A stretch of DNA of 64,000 nt, taken from contig CM035806.1 of assembly GCA_020466095.1 (NCBI GenBank), positions 9,157,251 through 9,221,250 on the forward strand, read 5' to 3'. Positions within the stretch are counted from its first letter, which is position 1; each line of letters begins with the position of its first letter. This stretch comes from Chlorops oryzae (taxonomy: Eukaryota; Arthropoda; Insecta; Diptera; Chloropidae). This document shows positions 47,051 to 58,919 of this stretch, in pieces. The position numbers and the translations under genes are program-made. A model generated the notes under the pieces. It was not told the DNA's origin, searched no databases, and saw only the letters and a list, made by a program, of their open reading frames with translations.

Positions 47051-47090
47051 ATTGCTCTCTCTCTCTCTCTCGCTCTCTTTCTCTCTGGAG
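46771..47090 (+). repeat. 320 bp CT-rich array (CTCGCTCT units)
   Basis: TTTCTCTC units pass into CGCTCTCT units, pyrimidines on the plus strand. The reverse frames are Arg/Glu-rich artefacts. Confidence 0.95.
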
Positions 47091-47223
47091 AAAATTTTCT
47101 TTTTAAGTCCAAGGATTCTCTTTGGAGAAATTTTTCTTCTAAAGTTCAAGATTTCAATTGAGAAAATCTTCAAAAATAATTTTTCATTCACAAAGTTATG
47201 AATTTCAATGCTACCTACTAAGT

Positions 47224-47385
47224 CTTTGATGACAGCACTGATGACTTCGTCATGTGTGCAACCTTTTTCTGCTGGGTTACTATCCGACATGAAATGTATA
47301 CATACATACATTCAAATATATGTATGTATGAATGTGAACACAGACCTTTGATGACAGCACTGATGACTTCGTCATGCGGGCAACA
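47224..47385. repeat. 39 bp direct duplication 122 bp apart
   Basis: CTTTGATGACAGCACTGATG plus the following GACTTCGTCATG occurs at 47224 and 47346, with 31 identical bases and then GCAAC in both. Read on the minus strand each copy gives C(T/P)HDEVISAVIK. A TATGTATG palindrome lies between. This may be a small tandem duplication or two MITE ends. Confidence 0.7.
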
Positions 47386-48121
47386 ATTTTCTAATGGATC
47401 AATACTCATACATCCACACATACATATTTATATACGAGTATACTTATAAGAGAATTTGATGAGCTAATCATCAGCCGTGGACCGTACTGATCTGTCTTTT
47501 TTTTTTTTTAAAGAATACATTTCCTTTTGTTATGAAATTATTTATTTACTTTCGAGCTTGGACGATAAATTACCTTTTCTACGCTCAAAAAATGAATTTG
47601 GTTTCTTCTTGATACAATTTTTGTCATCATTATTCTGTATTTGCATAAATTTTCGTGTCGATGATTCTGAGACTTTGCAAAGTTAAGAAAAGTGTTTTCC
47701 TATTTTTGATCTTTGTGTGGTCCAAGCCATTTAAGCTGGGTTTTTATGAATTATTGAATTTTAATATTTATTCTCTTACCTTCGAATCAGATTTTATGCG
47801 ATTTTTATTGCTCTTGCGCTATCCGGATTGATGAACTCGTGATTGAGCTTGTTTCTTAAAAAAGACAGTTCGCTTTTTTATTTCCTTGAAGACTTGAAAG
47901 CTTTTAGAAAAAGTTTTTTTTTTTTGAATCGATGCGTCCCTCATCCCAAATTCAAACTGCAAAAGAAAAGAATAAAAATCATATTAGAAGTTTCTGTCAA
48001 AAAATGGAATGAGATGATAACTGAACTACAAAATATTTTCAAATCTTCTTCTTCTTCAAAATACCGTTATGAACATTCAATCTACATTATCAAAAGAAAT
48101 TGTGAAACTTCAAATATTTGT
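47386..48121. other. no gene recognised
   Basis: AT-rich with short frames of no recognised type. Confidence 0.5.
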
Positions 48122-48590
48122 AAGACTCTCTATCTCTCGCTCTCATTCTCCCTTTCGCTCTCTCTCTCTCTCTCTCTCTCCATCTTTCTATCTCCCTCTC
48201 GCTCTCTCTTTCTCTTCTCTCTCTCTCTCTGTCCCGATCCTCTCTCTCGATGTCTCTATCGCATTCTCTTACTCGCTTAATTTCACTCGCTCTCTCGTTC
48301 TCTCTTTTGCTCTCTCTCGTTCTCTCTTTCGCTCTCTCGTTCTCTCTTTCGCTCTCTCTTACTCGCTTTCTCTTACTCGCTTTCTCTTACTCGCTTAATT
48401 TCACTCGCTCTCTCGTTCTCTCTTTTGCTCTCTCTCGTTCTCTCTTTCGCTCTCTCATTCTCTCTTACTCGCTTTCTCTTACTCGCTTAATTTCACTCGC
48501 TCTCTCGTTCTCTCTTTTGCTCTCTCCATTCTCTCTTTCGCTCTCTCTCTCTCTCTCTCTCGTTCTGTCTCTCGCTCTCTCTCATTACGG
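48122..48590 (+). repeat. CT-rich array with a higher-order repeat
   Basis: A longer unit starting TACTCGCTTAATTTCACTCG recurs at 48270, 48388 and 48480, each followed by the same CTCTCGTTCTCTCTTTTGCT stretch. The offsets of 118 and 92 bp show whole-block duplications within a CT satellite. Confidence 0.9.
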
Positions 48591-49159
48591 ATATGAGATT
48601 GAAAAAAATTCCATATACCTAAAGAATAAGTATTTTCCAATTTGTCTCATGAGTTAAGTGCTCAATATTCTTACTCCTCCCCGATAAGTCTTGATCAAGT
48701 CGATGATTGCAAACCTGAACTTTTCTGTTGAAGAACAGAAAATTTCATTGCGGTCCCGGTCGGTCAGTTGAACCTTCTTTGAAATTGCCCACATCAATTC
48801 AAACGAGAAATCGAACTGTCCAACAATCGAACAGTTTTGTCTAGTCAATAAATCAATGGAATAATTGTTCGACTTTTTATGCCAACGATATACGATATCA
48901 TGAACAAGTGGTATTTACTAGACCACAACAAATTCATCGGTCCTCCTCAGTTGACTTCACGTTTTGCTCGATAAACAAATAATTCAACTCGCAATTTTCA
49001 CTTCAATGGTTCAAGTTGGACTTTCTCTATGCTCCGTTTACTTTCTACAATGGATTTGCAACGAAAATATCTTATGGACTTGAACTGTGAATAAGCATTT
49101 TAACCGATTTGCTTTGGTTCGGTTTGTCGATTCTATCTTTCCATATTTGCAATCAATTG
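48591..49159. other. no gene recognised
   Basis: Mixed AT-rich sequence. A 64-codon minus frame has no known domain. Confidence 0.5.
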
Positions 49160-50070
49160 ATGCGGATTCGTCTGTTAATGCCATTCTTTAACCAGTCTCT
49201 CCGGTCTTCTACCTCTCTTATCCCTCTCATTTTCCATTCAACGATCTCGTCTTTCTCACTCTTTCTCTCACTATCTCTCTTTACCAGTCTCTTTCTGCTT
49301 TCCCCTCTCATTCTCCTTCTCTCTTTCACCTCTTTCACATCTCTTTACTCTTCTTTCCTCTCGTTTCCTTCTCTCTTTCACTCTCTTTCCCTGCTCTTCC
49401 CTCTCTCTTCCCTTTTCCATCTCTTTCCTCTTTTCCCTCTCTTTCTCCTCTTTCCATCTCTTTCCCTCTCTTTCCTTCTCTTTTCCCCTCTCCTCTCTTT
49501 CCTCTCTTTCCCTCTCTTTCTCCTTCTCTCTTTCCTCTCTCTTCCTCTCTTTCCCTCTCTCTTCCCTCTCTTTCCCTCTCTTTCCTCTCTTTCCCTCTCT
49601 TTCCCTCTCTTTCCTCTCTTTCCTCTCTTCCCTCTCTTTCCCTCTTCTCTTTTCCCTCTCTTTCCCTCTCTTTCCCTCTCTTTCCCTCTCTTTCCCTCTT
49701 CCTCTTTTCCCTCTCTTTCCCTCTCTTTCCCTCTCTTCTCTTCCTCTCTTTCCCTCTCTTTCCTCTTTCCCTCTTTCCTCTCTTTCCTCCTTCCTCTTTC
49801 CTCTTCTTTCCCTCTCTTTCCCTCTCTTTCCATCTCTTTCCCTCTCTTTCCCTCTCTTTCCCTCTCTTTCCTCTCTTTCCCTCTCTTTCCTCTCTTTCCC
49901 TCTCTTTCCCTCTCTTTCCTCTCTTTCCCTCTCTTTCCTCTCTTTCCCTCTCTTTCCCTCTCTTTCCCTCTCTTTCCCTCTCTTTCCCTCTCTTTCCCTC
50001 TCTTTCCCTCTCGTTCTCCATCTTCTTCTCTTCCTCTCTCACCCTCTTTCTCTCCATCTCGTGCTCTTTC
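49160..50070 (+). repeat. 900 bp polypyrimidine array with 10-mer CTCTTTCCCT
   Basis: The most regular part, 49800-50010, is repeated CTCTTTCCCT. The longest frame in the window, 341 codons on plus, crosses it and reads Ser/Leu/Pro/Phe only; the minus frame reads Lys/Arg/Glu/Gly. Both are repeat artefacts. Confidence 0.95.
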
Positions 50071-50593
50071 ACTCGCTCGCTCGCCGTCAGTTTCTCCCCT
50101 GCTCGTGGTCTTTGGATCTTCGTCTCAACGATAAAATCCTAGAGGAGCCTCGGCTACGAACGGAAACCATTTCAATTAATTTCGAGTCCACGCATCCCAT
50201 TGCCTGATTGATTGATGGCTCGCGGCACGATTTCGAAAAAATTTGTCTCCTCAATTGAGTGCAATGGTTTGGTAAATTCCATTTTACGAGAATGATCGTC
50301 ATGAAAAATAAAAATTAATTATGCATACCTACAATATTCCATATTCGGTTAGGAGAGATCTATTGCTGAAAAGTACGGTTAATTTTTATTATTCGTGTTC
50401 TTCGGGCACTGTGTGCATGCGTTTGTGTGTGAAGAGAGGAGAATTTGGGGCGCAGGTTACAATCCGATTGAGAGTTTATTTATTTTTTGAAAGAGACTTC
50501 GTAGATCGATTGGAAGTTTCGCAATCACTGGCAAAACAATGCTGTCGTAGTATTGCAAAATTTAACGAGGGATTTCATTCGTCTTCAAGATAG
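50071..50593. other. no gene recognised
   Basis: Mixed sequence with short frames of 70-90 codons and no known domain. Confidence 0.45.
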
Positions 50594-50601
50594 TTTAGAG
50601 A

Positions 50602-51403
50602 CAGTGTTGCCAAAAAAAAACTGATCAAAAAGTACACAAAACGGACCTTTTTTTTATAGAAAAAGTACGCACACATATAGTTTTTTTTTTTGTAAAGAAA
50701 AATCACAAAAACTAACGTAATTTTTTCATCATGCTAATATATTTATACAAGATGAATTTTTTTTTTGTAGTCAAAGACTAGACTAAAAGACTAGTTTTGA
50801 GTATAAACTTATTAAAAATAATTTAACGAGCATTCGATTTAGCGAGGATCGCATTTAACGAGCATTCAAACTCTTTCAATTGAATACTTTATATAACGAG
50901 GAAAATGGCATAAATTTTTTTTTCTGCACTCGGTTTAACGAGCAACATAAAACATCAGTGAAAAATCATAAAGAGAAACAAAGAGGAATGCAAGAAATAC
51001 AGCCCAATTATGAATATTTCCGGGGAACGATTTGCCGGGGAATTTACATTTCTCGAGACTAAAATTCTCCCTTTTTAAATCGATATGGTAAGAAAATTTA
51101 TGAGTATGGGTCAAATACCCATTCCCTATCAATTTTCTTCCCACATATTTAAATAAGATGAAGTTTACTCTCGAGAAAACTAAATTCCCCGGGAATATTC
51201 AGAATCGAGCTGATGGTTCGCCCAGTTTCTAATTTTAACCGTTTACAATCAAAGAAAAACTGAAATCGATAGTCCTGCAACTCTAATGCGGAGTTGATCG
51301 AAATAGTACGCAAATCGACCAAAAATAATTTGGTACATAAAAAGTACTCAGGTGATTGAAAAAGTACGCAATGCGTACTAAAGTACACAAAACGCCAACA
51401 CTG
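50602..51403. mobile_element. 802 bp hAT element with perfect 8 bp duplication
   Basis: The ends CAGTGTTGCC and GGCGTTTTGTG.../...CAACACTG are inverted. TTTAGAGA flanks both sides (50594-50601, 51404-51411). AAGTACGCA/AAGTACACAAAAC motifs repeat near both ends. The interior has TTTAACGAGCATTCGATTTA-type DNA (about 50820-50940) that looks like an older pogo-like insertion. It also has an inner hairpin with arms CCGGGGAA/TTCCCCGG around 51017-51200. No transposase. Confidence 0.85.
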
Positions 51404-51630
51404 TTTAGAGAGGAATTTTTTTTTTTGAGAGAGACATTTAGAATTGGGTGTTCAGCACGGTTGCCACTTAAAAATCAAAAAATCAACCAAAACCTGGAAA
51501 ATCTACCAATTTAATAAAAAAAAAACTACCAATTTCAAAGCTTATCCATGATGCAAATCTGCTTCAATTTGTGTCTAAATTGAAAGTATCGTCGACTTTA
51601 AAAACCATCGTTTCTTTTTTTTTTGTTTCC

Positions 51631-51755
51631 CAGTGCCGTAGCAACCATAGGGGCAAGAGGGGGCTTTTCCCCCCACGCATTTTTGTTTTTGCCCATGAAT
51701 AAAATTGAAAAAATAATTTTTCCCCCTCACGCAAAACAGAATTGCTACGGCACTG
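51631..51755. mobile_element. 125 bp hAT MITE
   Basis: CAGTGCCGTAGCAA at the left and TTGCTACGGCACTG at the right. Perfect 8 bp duplication TTGTTTCC at 51623-51630 and 51756-51763. No coding content. Confidence 0.9.
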
Positions 51756-51873
51756 TTGTTTCCAATGATAAATACTAGTGATGGGTGGTTGATACCGATA
51801 CAAAATATCGGGCATCGCTCCTTTAGGGTATTCTTCCATAGAACGCGTCAGGCACGGAGCACACGCGACGCGC

Positions 51874-52624
51874 TTAAGGGGGTCTTCTCATTGAAAACCC
51901 GTTTTTTGGACTCTTTTTAAAAAAATTCTTATTTGAAAACGCAAAGAATAATTGAAAACTTTTTTTATTTATTGTATTACAAAAGGTTCAAAGTAAATAA
52001 AAAAAAATTTTTTTGCCTCGATACGTGGGCTGTTCAAAAAGTAATGAGACTTCAAAGTTGGTGGTGAAAAAAAAAGGTGTCGTCACGGCGGCCACGATTC
52101 CGGGTCTCCGGAGCGTCCGAAATAGAAAAAAAAAACGGGGTTATAATCAGTATAGATGTAATTCTCGGGTGAACCTCAAGCTTAATTTTGTGATTTTTTT
52201 TGACAAAATGGCGGCCATTCAAAAAAAAATTTCAATTTCGGGCTTTTTTTTTTGTAGTTTAGTGTAAAAAAAAAAATAGTAAAAAATTTTTTAAAATTAT
52301 GGTCGAGGTTCACCCGAGAATGGTGACAATTCTGCGTCGATTCCACTTTGTTTCATGAAAATCGGTTCAGTTGAACTGGAGATATCATGGCCGCCAGTTC
52401 GAAAAACGTGGTTTCGAGATAAACGCGTTTAAAGTTTGAAGCAACGCAAAAATTACTCGTTTTAGCGCAGATCTTGCTCGACAAAGAAGGCTTTATCCTC
52501 TAAACTATTTCGAATTTCAAAAAATCCTTTTAGGGGCATATTCACAACTACCCAAGCTATAAATAAATGCAAAAAAAAAAAAAAAGTCGAAAAAAAAAGT
52601 TGCTCAATGAGAAGACCCCCTTAA
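51874..52624 (-). mobile_element. TTAA element family 1, copy 2
   Basis: 751 bp, TTAA at 51874-51877 and 52621-52624, ends AAGGGGGTCTTCTCATTG and inverse. Inverted relative to 15919-16669, with the same length and only scattered differences. Inserted near the centre of the surrounding hAT-like element's palindrome. Confidence 0.85.
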
Positions 52625-52887
52625 GTTGAACATAAAACAACAATGACGCAACGCTCGACGCCTGACGTGTTCTATGGGACAAAGCATTTCAGTGATACCA
52701 TCGACAATTGTATCGATTATGAATATTAGTATTTATAGCTAAAAACAACCAAATGAAAGAAAAAAACTACCATGCTACCAAAATCGACAAAAAAAAAATT
52801 TTTAAAATATACCAAATTTGGTAGAAAACTATCAACCGTGGCAACCGTGGTGTTAACGAGGGAATCGGAGAGTTTTTGGCAAATCTT

Positions 52888-53449
52888 CCCAGCCGGACAT
52901 TATCGCATGCATGAAAAAATCATTAATGCAGAAGAAGTGAAGCATTCATATGTAAAGAGGCCAATTGGTGCTTTTTCGAATGATCTTCTAGTGAAAATAT
53001 CACAGAAGCAAGAGCTCGTTGCAACATACCCTTCTTCAAATGAAATTCTCATTTGAAAGAGGGTTGTATACTCCTATTTTCAATGAAGATCCTATGAAAT
53101 TTTCATGACAAGATGTTTTTCTATCTGTGCGCTACAATTCTCAAAAGTTTTATAATTTTTTTTTTTGTACTTAACATTCCAAAGCCGATAATGTGTCACA
53201 ATCACGAAATTACGAAATATGGCCATATCCGCCAGCCAGCATGTACTTTTTGCTCAAATGAAGTTTTCATGCGGACCAGGGTCATACACGCAATAACCTA
53301 ATGAATAACATATGAATGTTGAAGTACTGAAAATAGCGGCCATCTCCTAACAAAATTCATTAGAAGTAAGGGTTAGTAATACGAGTAGTCGCAGCATGAA
53401 TTTTCACCACTTCGGAAGTACTGCAGAAGTTGTGAAATTTCCGGCTGGG
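52888..53449. mobile_element. CCCAGCCGG-ended MITE, copy 1
   Basis: CCCAGCCGGACATT at the left and AAATTTCCGGCTGGG at the right. The right half matches the inverted sequence at 61167-61440, including GAAAATTCATGCTGCGA, AGTAAGGGTTAGTAATACGA and CATGCGGACCAGGGTCATAC after inversion. ATTTTCATTTGAA-type palindromic motifs lie near 53035. No target duplication is clear. Confidence 0.6.
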
Positions 53450-53773
53450 TTGAGTCATTAATACGAGAGATTTTGGTTTTGATTTTGATGATTTAACCAT
53501 CTGGCAGCATTACATTACACTAGCTTACAAGTATCTTATTATTGTTACCTTCTCAGGAAATCTCAATTTACCTTCCCGACGGACTTAGGCCTTCGAAACA
53601 CGAAAAATAATTTTTTTTTTTTTTTTTTAATTACACTAGTTAACAAATAATTAATTTCATAAATTTTTATTTCTTTTGAACATCAAAAAGCACTTTTCTT
53701 ATGGAATTTTGCGTTTTAAACACGAAAAGAATTTGTTCCAAAATCTCCACAGAAACAATTTTTTAAAATTAAT

Positions 53774-53921
53774 AGGGGTATTCACAAAGGAGTCGGAAAA
53801 TCGGAAAATTTTATCTGCTTAAAAGGTTGTGCAAGACACAAAAAACATTTAAAAAAAATTTTTAAGAAGTCGCAATTTTCCGACTTTCCAACGTTTTTAA
53901 CACGCCTTTGTGAATACCCCT
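53774..53921. mobile_element. 148 bp MITE with AGGGGTATTCACAAAGG ends
   Basis: The 17 bp inverted ends AGGGGTATTCACAAAGG are nearly perfect; AAT flanks both sides (53771-53773, 53922-53924). CCTTTGTGAATACCCCTAAT recurs at 61596-61615. A 3 bp duplication would fit PIF/Harbinger, though its usual target is TWA. Confidence 0.65.
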
Positions 53922-54309
53922 AATGTTTGAAAGGAACAAATTTTTTTTAAGGCGGCATTGAAGCTTTTTCGAGCAGAACTCGACACAGTATCATGCGATT
54001 TGAACAAATCATCCCTCAAATAAAAGAAAATTAACCCCTGTAAGACTTTTTCTTGCACAATTTTTGGATTGGTCATGAAAATAAGGATCTGTGGACCTTT
54101 AAGCTTTAAAAAAAAAAACACTTATTTTTGGTGGAAATTCATGAAATATTGCTTTCATCTATATGCCGATGAAATCGATCGAATTGATCGCAAAAAAAAA
54201 ACCATTTTTTTCCACTTCTGGCAGTGGAAAATTTCATTTGAACCTCTTTGATTAATTCTTAGACGGCAAAAGATTTGCTTAGAAAATCCTATCCTGAGCG
54301 ATATCCAGA

Positions 54310-54480
54310 CCAGTGATGCCAACTTAGCCCCTTTTCGGGCTATTTTAGCCCTAATTGGTATGCCCAGAACGCAAAAAATTTTTTTTAGCCCGAAACTAAA
54401 ATACGCGCAATTTTAGCCCATTTCCGGCAAAAAACTTAGCCCTCTTTTGCGTTTTTGAAATTTTTAATTTTTATATACAT
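54310..54480. mobile_element. one end of a hAT-like element
   Basis: CAGTGATGCCAACTTAGCCC at 54312 is a typical hAT end, followed by repeated TTAGCCC motifs. The opposite end is not found, so this is a truncated or rearranged copy. Confidence 0.4.
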
Positions 54481-54726
54481 GTTATGTTAATAAAACGTAG
54501 GGGAAAGTGGGGAGGTTGTACGCAAACATTTTCAATGGCGAAAAAAGGATAAAAACATTTTAATTTTTTTTTTTAAATTGAATTTTATATCTTAGGCTGA
54601 TTCATTGGCTACAATTTTGCATTAAAATTTTTAAAATTTTTTTAACCTTTGTAGAAGATACAAAATCTTTTATAAAAGTGTCGTTTTGAGTAAAACCTCC
54701 CCCGGCACGGGGTGGACACGTCCAGC

Positions 54727-54837
54727 GGCCCTATTACAGTTTTCGTAAACGCAACAAACGCAACGCAATTTATAATATTGTATTGAAATGTTGCATTGCG
54801 TTGCGTTTTTTGCGTTTCCGAAAACTGTAATAGGGCC
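54727..54837. mobile_element. 111 bp palindromic MITE
   Basis: GGCCCTATTACAGTTTTCG at the left pairs with CGAAAACTGTAATAGGGCC at the right, and the symmetry continues through AAACGCAAC repeats to a short AT centre. A possible CCAG flank on both sides. Confidence 0.8.
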
Positions 54838-55404
54838 CCAGACCTCCATGTGTCGAATATTTGCATCAGTAATGAAGCTTGTGACTCTTCTATCGGAAGC
54901 TTCATTTAAAGCTTCACTGTACGTTGCGATATGTGAAGCCTTTTCAAAATATGTAAGTATCTATGTTACAATCATAAATGAATTATGAAATTTTCTCATT
55001 TAGCTTTAAGCTGTTCTAATGAGAAAAATGTGAAAATTTTTCTAGAAGGAAAACAAAAAAAAACAATGCCACTCTGAAGCGATTCACTGAATCGTCGCGA
55101 TTTCAAAGGAATTGTTTATGCCAGGTGTTCAAAAAAAAAATGCGACTTTTTAAAAGATAAAAGAGCGAAGAATGAAGCGGAATAGAAAGGCGAGCAGTGA
55201 GAAGTGTTGCCGTTCAAATGAACAAATTAAAAAAAATATATATTAATAAATAAATAAATGAAAAAATTCTTAGACATATGAACACGTACGCACAGGTAAC
55301 AAATAACATCAAAGTTATTCGGACCTACAGGCTGAAACTATGTAGAGAAACAAGCGTGATAATAAATGTGGCAGTGTCGGCATCACGAATAAGAATAAGA
55401 ATAA
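54838..55404. other. no gene recognised
   Basis: AT-rich with short A runs. Nothing supported. Confidence 0.5.
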
Positions 55405-55662
55405 GATATTGAGGAGGATGATGATGATGATAATGATGAGGATGACGATGATGATAATGATGGTGGTGATGATGATGAGGGTGATGATGAGGATGATGAT
55501 AATGATAATGATAATGATAATGATAATGAAATGAGAATGAGGATGATGATGATGATTATGATGGTGGTGATGATAATGATGATGATGATGATAATGAGGA
55601 TGATGATGATAATGAGGATTATGATGATAATGATGATGATGATAATGATGATGATGATGATA

Positions 55663-55709
<47 letters not shown>

Positions 55710-55746
55710 GATTGATGATATGATAGATGATGATTGATAATGATGA

Positions 55747-55778
<32 letters not shown>

Positions 55779-55832
55779 AATGATGATGATGATGTTGATA
55801 ATGATGATGATGATAATGATGATGATGATGAT

Positions 55833-55868
<36 letters not shown>

Positions 55869-56210
55869 TTGATAATGATGATGATGATGTGATAATGAAT
55901 GATATGATGATAATGATTGATTGATGATGATGATAATGATGATGATGATGTTGATAATGATGATGATGATGATGATGTTGATAATGATGATGATGATAAT
56001 GATGATGTTGATAATGATGATGATGATAATGATGATGATGATGATGATGGATGATGATGATGATGATGATGAATGATGATGATGATGATGATGATGATAA
56101 TGATAATGATGATGATGATGATAATGATAATGATGATGAGGCTGATGATAATGATGATGACGATAATGATGATAATGATAATGAGGATGACGATGATGGC
56201 TATGAAAAAT
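55405..56210 (+). repeat. 800 bp (GAT)n/(GATAAT)n array
   Basis: Nearly pure GAT triplets with AAT and GTT variants and frame-breaking indels. A 30-40 bp higher-order unit (GATGTTGATAATGATGATGA) recurs between 55790 and 56030. Met/Asp homopolymer frames are artefacts. Confidence 0.95.
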
Positions 56211-56759
56211 ACTTATGAAAGCGTTCTTTTTTGCGCGCTTCAGTGCGATCGAAGGTGAAGGCGAAGGTGATGTTGCTGTTGAATGTTGAATGTTGCCAGC
56301 GGTGGTGGTGTTGGTGGTGGTAATCGCTGCCTACCGACAAGAGTGATGAATTCCTTTTTAAAAATGGAAGACATGCAGAAGACGTTTTGCTGCTCGATTG
56401 TCGCTTGCTACATTTTTTTATGCCACGACAATGTCCGTCCACCGGCCGCAGTCTTGCAGTCGTCTAGTTCCCCTTCATAGAGTTGCAACGGAAGACCGTG
56501 CCATGGTCCCAGCATTCGACGGCGCTCGAATTAACCACAAACGATAATTGCAAAAGAGAAAGAAGTAAGAACAAAACACATACGTATGTATGTGCGCATA
56601 TGTGTGCGTGTTTGTACATGCTGTCCATCCATGACGGTTACGTGTAGTGGCAAAAAACGATTGTAAGTACGTATAATTAACTTCTCAGAATTTTGTCTCG
56701 TAGAATTAAATAAAGCATTCAATAAGCGATCCGAGGAGTTTACAATAGCTTGTGGGACG

Positions 56760-56795
<36 letters not shown>

Positions 56796-58440
56796 AGAAC
56801 AAAGGGAAAATTTTCCTTTTTTTTTTTTTGTTTGTTATTGTTCCTCGTGCCCATATGGGCTGTTCTCTGAGGTGTGAATTTTACAGTTTCTCATCTTGTA
56901 TGCACGCTGCGCTGTTGGTCTGACTTCATTTATTCATGTGATTCTTTCCTCCACATTTACGGCGACAACAATTCCCGCAAATGGTGTCTGCGGTTAGGCA
57001 TTTCAAAAAAAAAAAAAAAAGGAGAAAGCGAAAAAAAAAATATTTACCCTAATGTACTCATAGTCACATCCCACGTGACACCAGTCAACCAAAGCAACTC
57101 CGAGCCAGGCACATCCAGGAGAACTCTGCAAGCAATAAATACAGTCATGATGCTGCATTGCCATACATACATACATACAACATATATTCTATTGGGGTAC
57201 TTGACTTGTGCGTGCTTACATAGCCACGTTTCGACTGGCCAAATGAGCCGAGCCGAGCCGAGCCGATATAAGCTAAGCTCAACAGAGCCTTTAGTTCATA
57301 CAACTAAACGTCTAACTACTTCATGTTTACGCTTAAAAACAGTCGCTTGTTCGCTGCTCTCTCGCTCTCGCCCTCTCTTGCTCTCGCTCTCCCTCTCGCT
57401 CTGACTCGTTCATGCGTCGACGTGCTTTAATGGAAATTAGAGGCGCAAACTTAAATATGAACGACTTCAGTTCTCCTGCTTTGCATATATTGACGGAAGA
57501 AAGGTGTCCAGTTTAGGCATGCATTACAACTTTATTACGTGCGCATGAGGCTTCTTGTTAATGTTCCGCGATAAGCCTCTTTTGTGACATGGGACAATGC
57601 GTTTTGCTGCATCAATTGCCTTGCTCTCATGTGCCTGCCTGTCAAATGAGCTTCTTTTCTCTTGTTTTCTATTCTTTTATTTTATTTAATTTTTATGTTC
57701 CTCTTTTTTTTTTTTTTTTTTGTTCTTTGCAATTTCCTCGCTATTTCCTTTTACGAATAATCAGCTTGCCAACTTATAATATCGTAAGTAAGCCTAGCAC
57801 AATTCCATTTTCCTATAATGTTCTACGTTAAGTACTTACTTACACGATGGCGGAGTGCCTCGACTTAAATTATAAGCCTTCGCATCTTTCCACGACTATT
57901 TCAGACACAATAAATATTTTAAAATGTTTTCCGAATGGACATGTGCATCATAGTTTCCGTTTTTAAGCATGATTCATTTAACCCTCTAATGCTACATTTT
58001 TTTTTTTTTTTTTTCTTCAATTAAGCAATTAAATTAGGTTTTTTTTTTCCGTAGAGAAAAAAGAATCTGAAATAATTTTTTTTTTCCATTTTTGCCAGAA
58101 GATGTATGTGGCAGGTCTTAAACTCGATGCACCTACGCGCCTAGTCCTTGGACATGGGCATAAAAGCAATTTCGTAAAATTTCTAGGCACGTTACCATGA
58201 GTCCTTATAGAGATTTCTATGGTTTTTTAAAAATCTTAGAACACTTTATTAAATAGCAGAATTTCAAAAATTTTTCACAGTAAGATTTTGTAAATGTGTG
58301 CAGATAATAGTTTGTTTATAATAAATGAATTTTTAAAATGGAGATTATTCTAATGTTTGTATTATTTTGGCGGAAAATGGATTTTCTGTTGTGTTTATCT
58401 TTTTTCCAGAGTGTTCAATGTGCCTTGTTAGAAGAAGGTT
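56211..58440. other. no gene recognised
   Basis: A32 at 56762-56793, CATA repeats at 57164-57178, GAGCC repeats at 57246-57265 and CT-rich DNA at 57355-57405. GATATAAG at 57265 could be a TATA box, with no supporting initiator. A 176-codon plus frame from 56874 is broken up by these repeats and shows no domain. Confidence 0.4.
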
Positions 58441-58448
58441 TATTTGTG

Positions 58449-58815
58449 CTAGCTGGGGCTATAGTCCCGGGCCCCAACTGGTAACGGGCCCCGAGCGTCC
58501 AAATAGAATATGATCAAAAATTTCAAAAAAAAAATGTTTCCCGTAAAATTGCTTTTAAAATTAAAAATTTTATGAAATAAAAAATTTAATTATATGATAT
58601 CTTAATAAAATTTTTTACTTTTACCACTTTTCAAAATCAAGGGCTCTATATAAAATGTTTCCTTTGTGATTCATTCCTTTGAAAGAATTTATATTGTTTT
58701 AATAAAAATTGACTTTAGCAGCTATTCCTTATTTCAAAAAACTGCACCAAATATAGCATCAGGGGCCCCATCACTATATAAGCCCCGGGCCCCATGACAC
58801 TCTAATCCGCCACTG
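58449..58815. mobile_element. decayed hAT-like element
   Basis: The right end, read on the minus strand, is CAGTGGCGGATTAGAGTGTC followed by ATGGGGCCCGGGGC; CAGTGGCGGAT is a frequent hAT end. The left side has only the matching GTCCCGGGCCCCAACTGG block near 58466, so the left tip is eroded. Confidence 0.5.
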
Positions 58816-58919
58816 CCCAAGTCGTGATGCTTTTCACTCAAATAAATTGACATGGGGGAAAATCTATCAGAGCTGTTAAAGAATGAAATCATTTTGGAAT
58901 TTGAATTCACTTGATTGCC

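Larger units (their letters stand above)
51456..52849. mobile_element. hAT-like element carrying two nested insertions
   Basis: CACGGTTGCCAC at the left and GTGGCAACCGTG at the right. GTGTTCAG and GTGTTAAC flank it, an 8 bp duplication matching at 6 of 8. The core is symmetrical (CCATAGAACGCGTCAGGC against GCCTGACGTGTTCTATGG). A 125 bp hAT MITE and a 751 bp TTAA element sit inside; about 510 bp is its own DNA. Confidence 0.7.

Noticed and set aside
49109..50134. 341-codon plus-strand ORF, the longest in the window, and its 245-codon reverse partner
   Set aside because: Both are translations of the CTCTTTCCCT array (Ser/Leu/Pro/Phe or Lys/Arg/Glu/Gly only); long frames arise because pure C/T DNA has no stop codons in these frames.
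55531..56258. Met/Asp-rich ORFs
   Set aside because: Translations of (GAT)n, broken by frame-changing indels.
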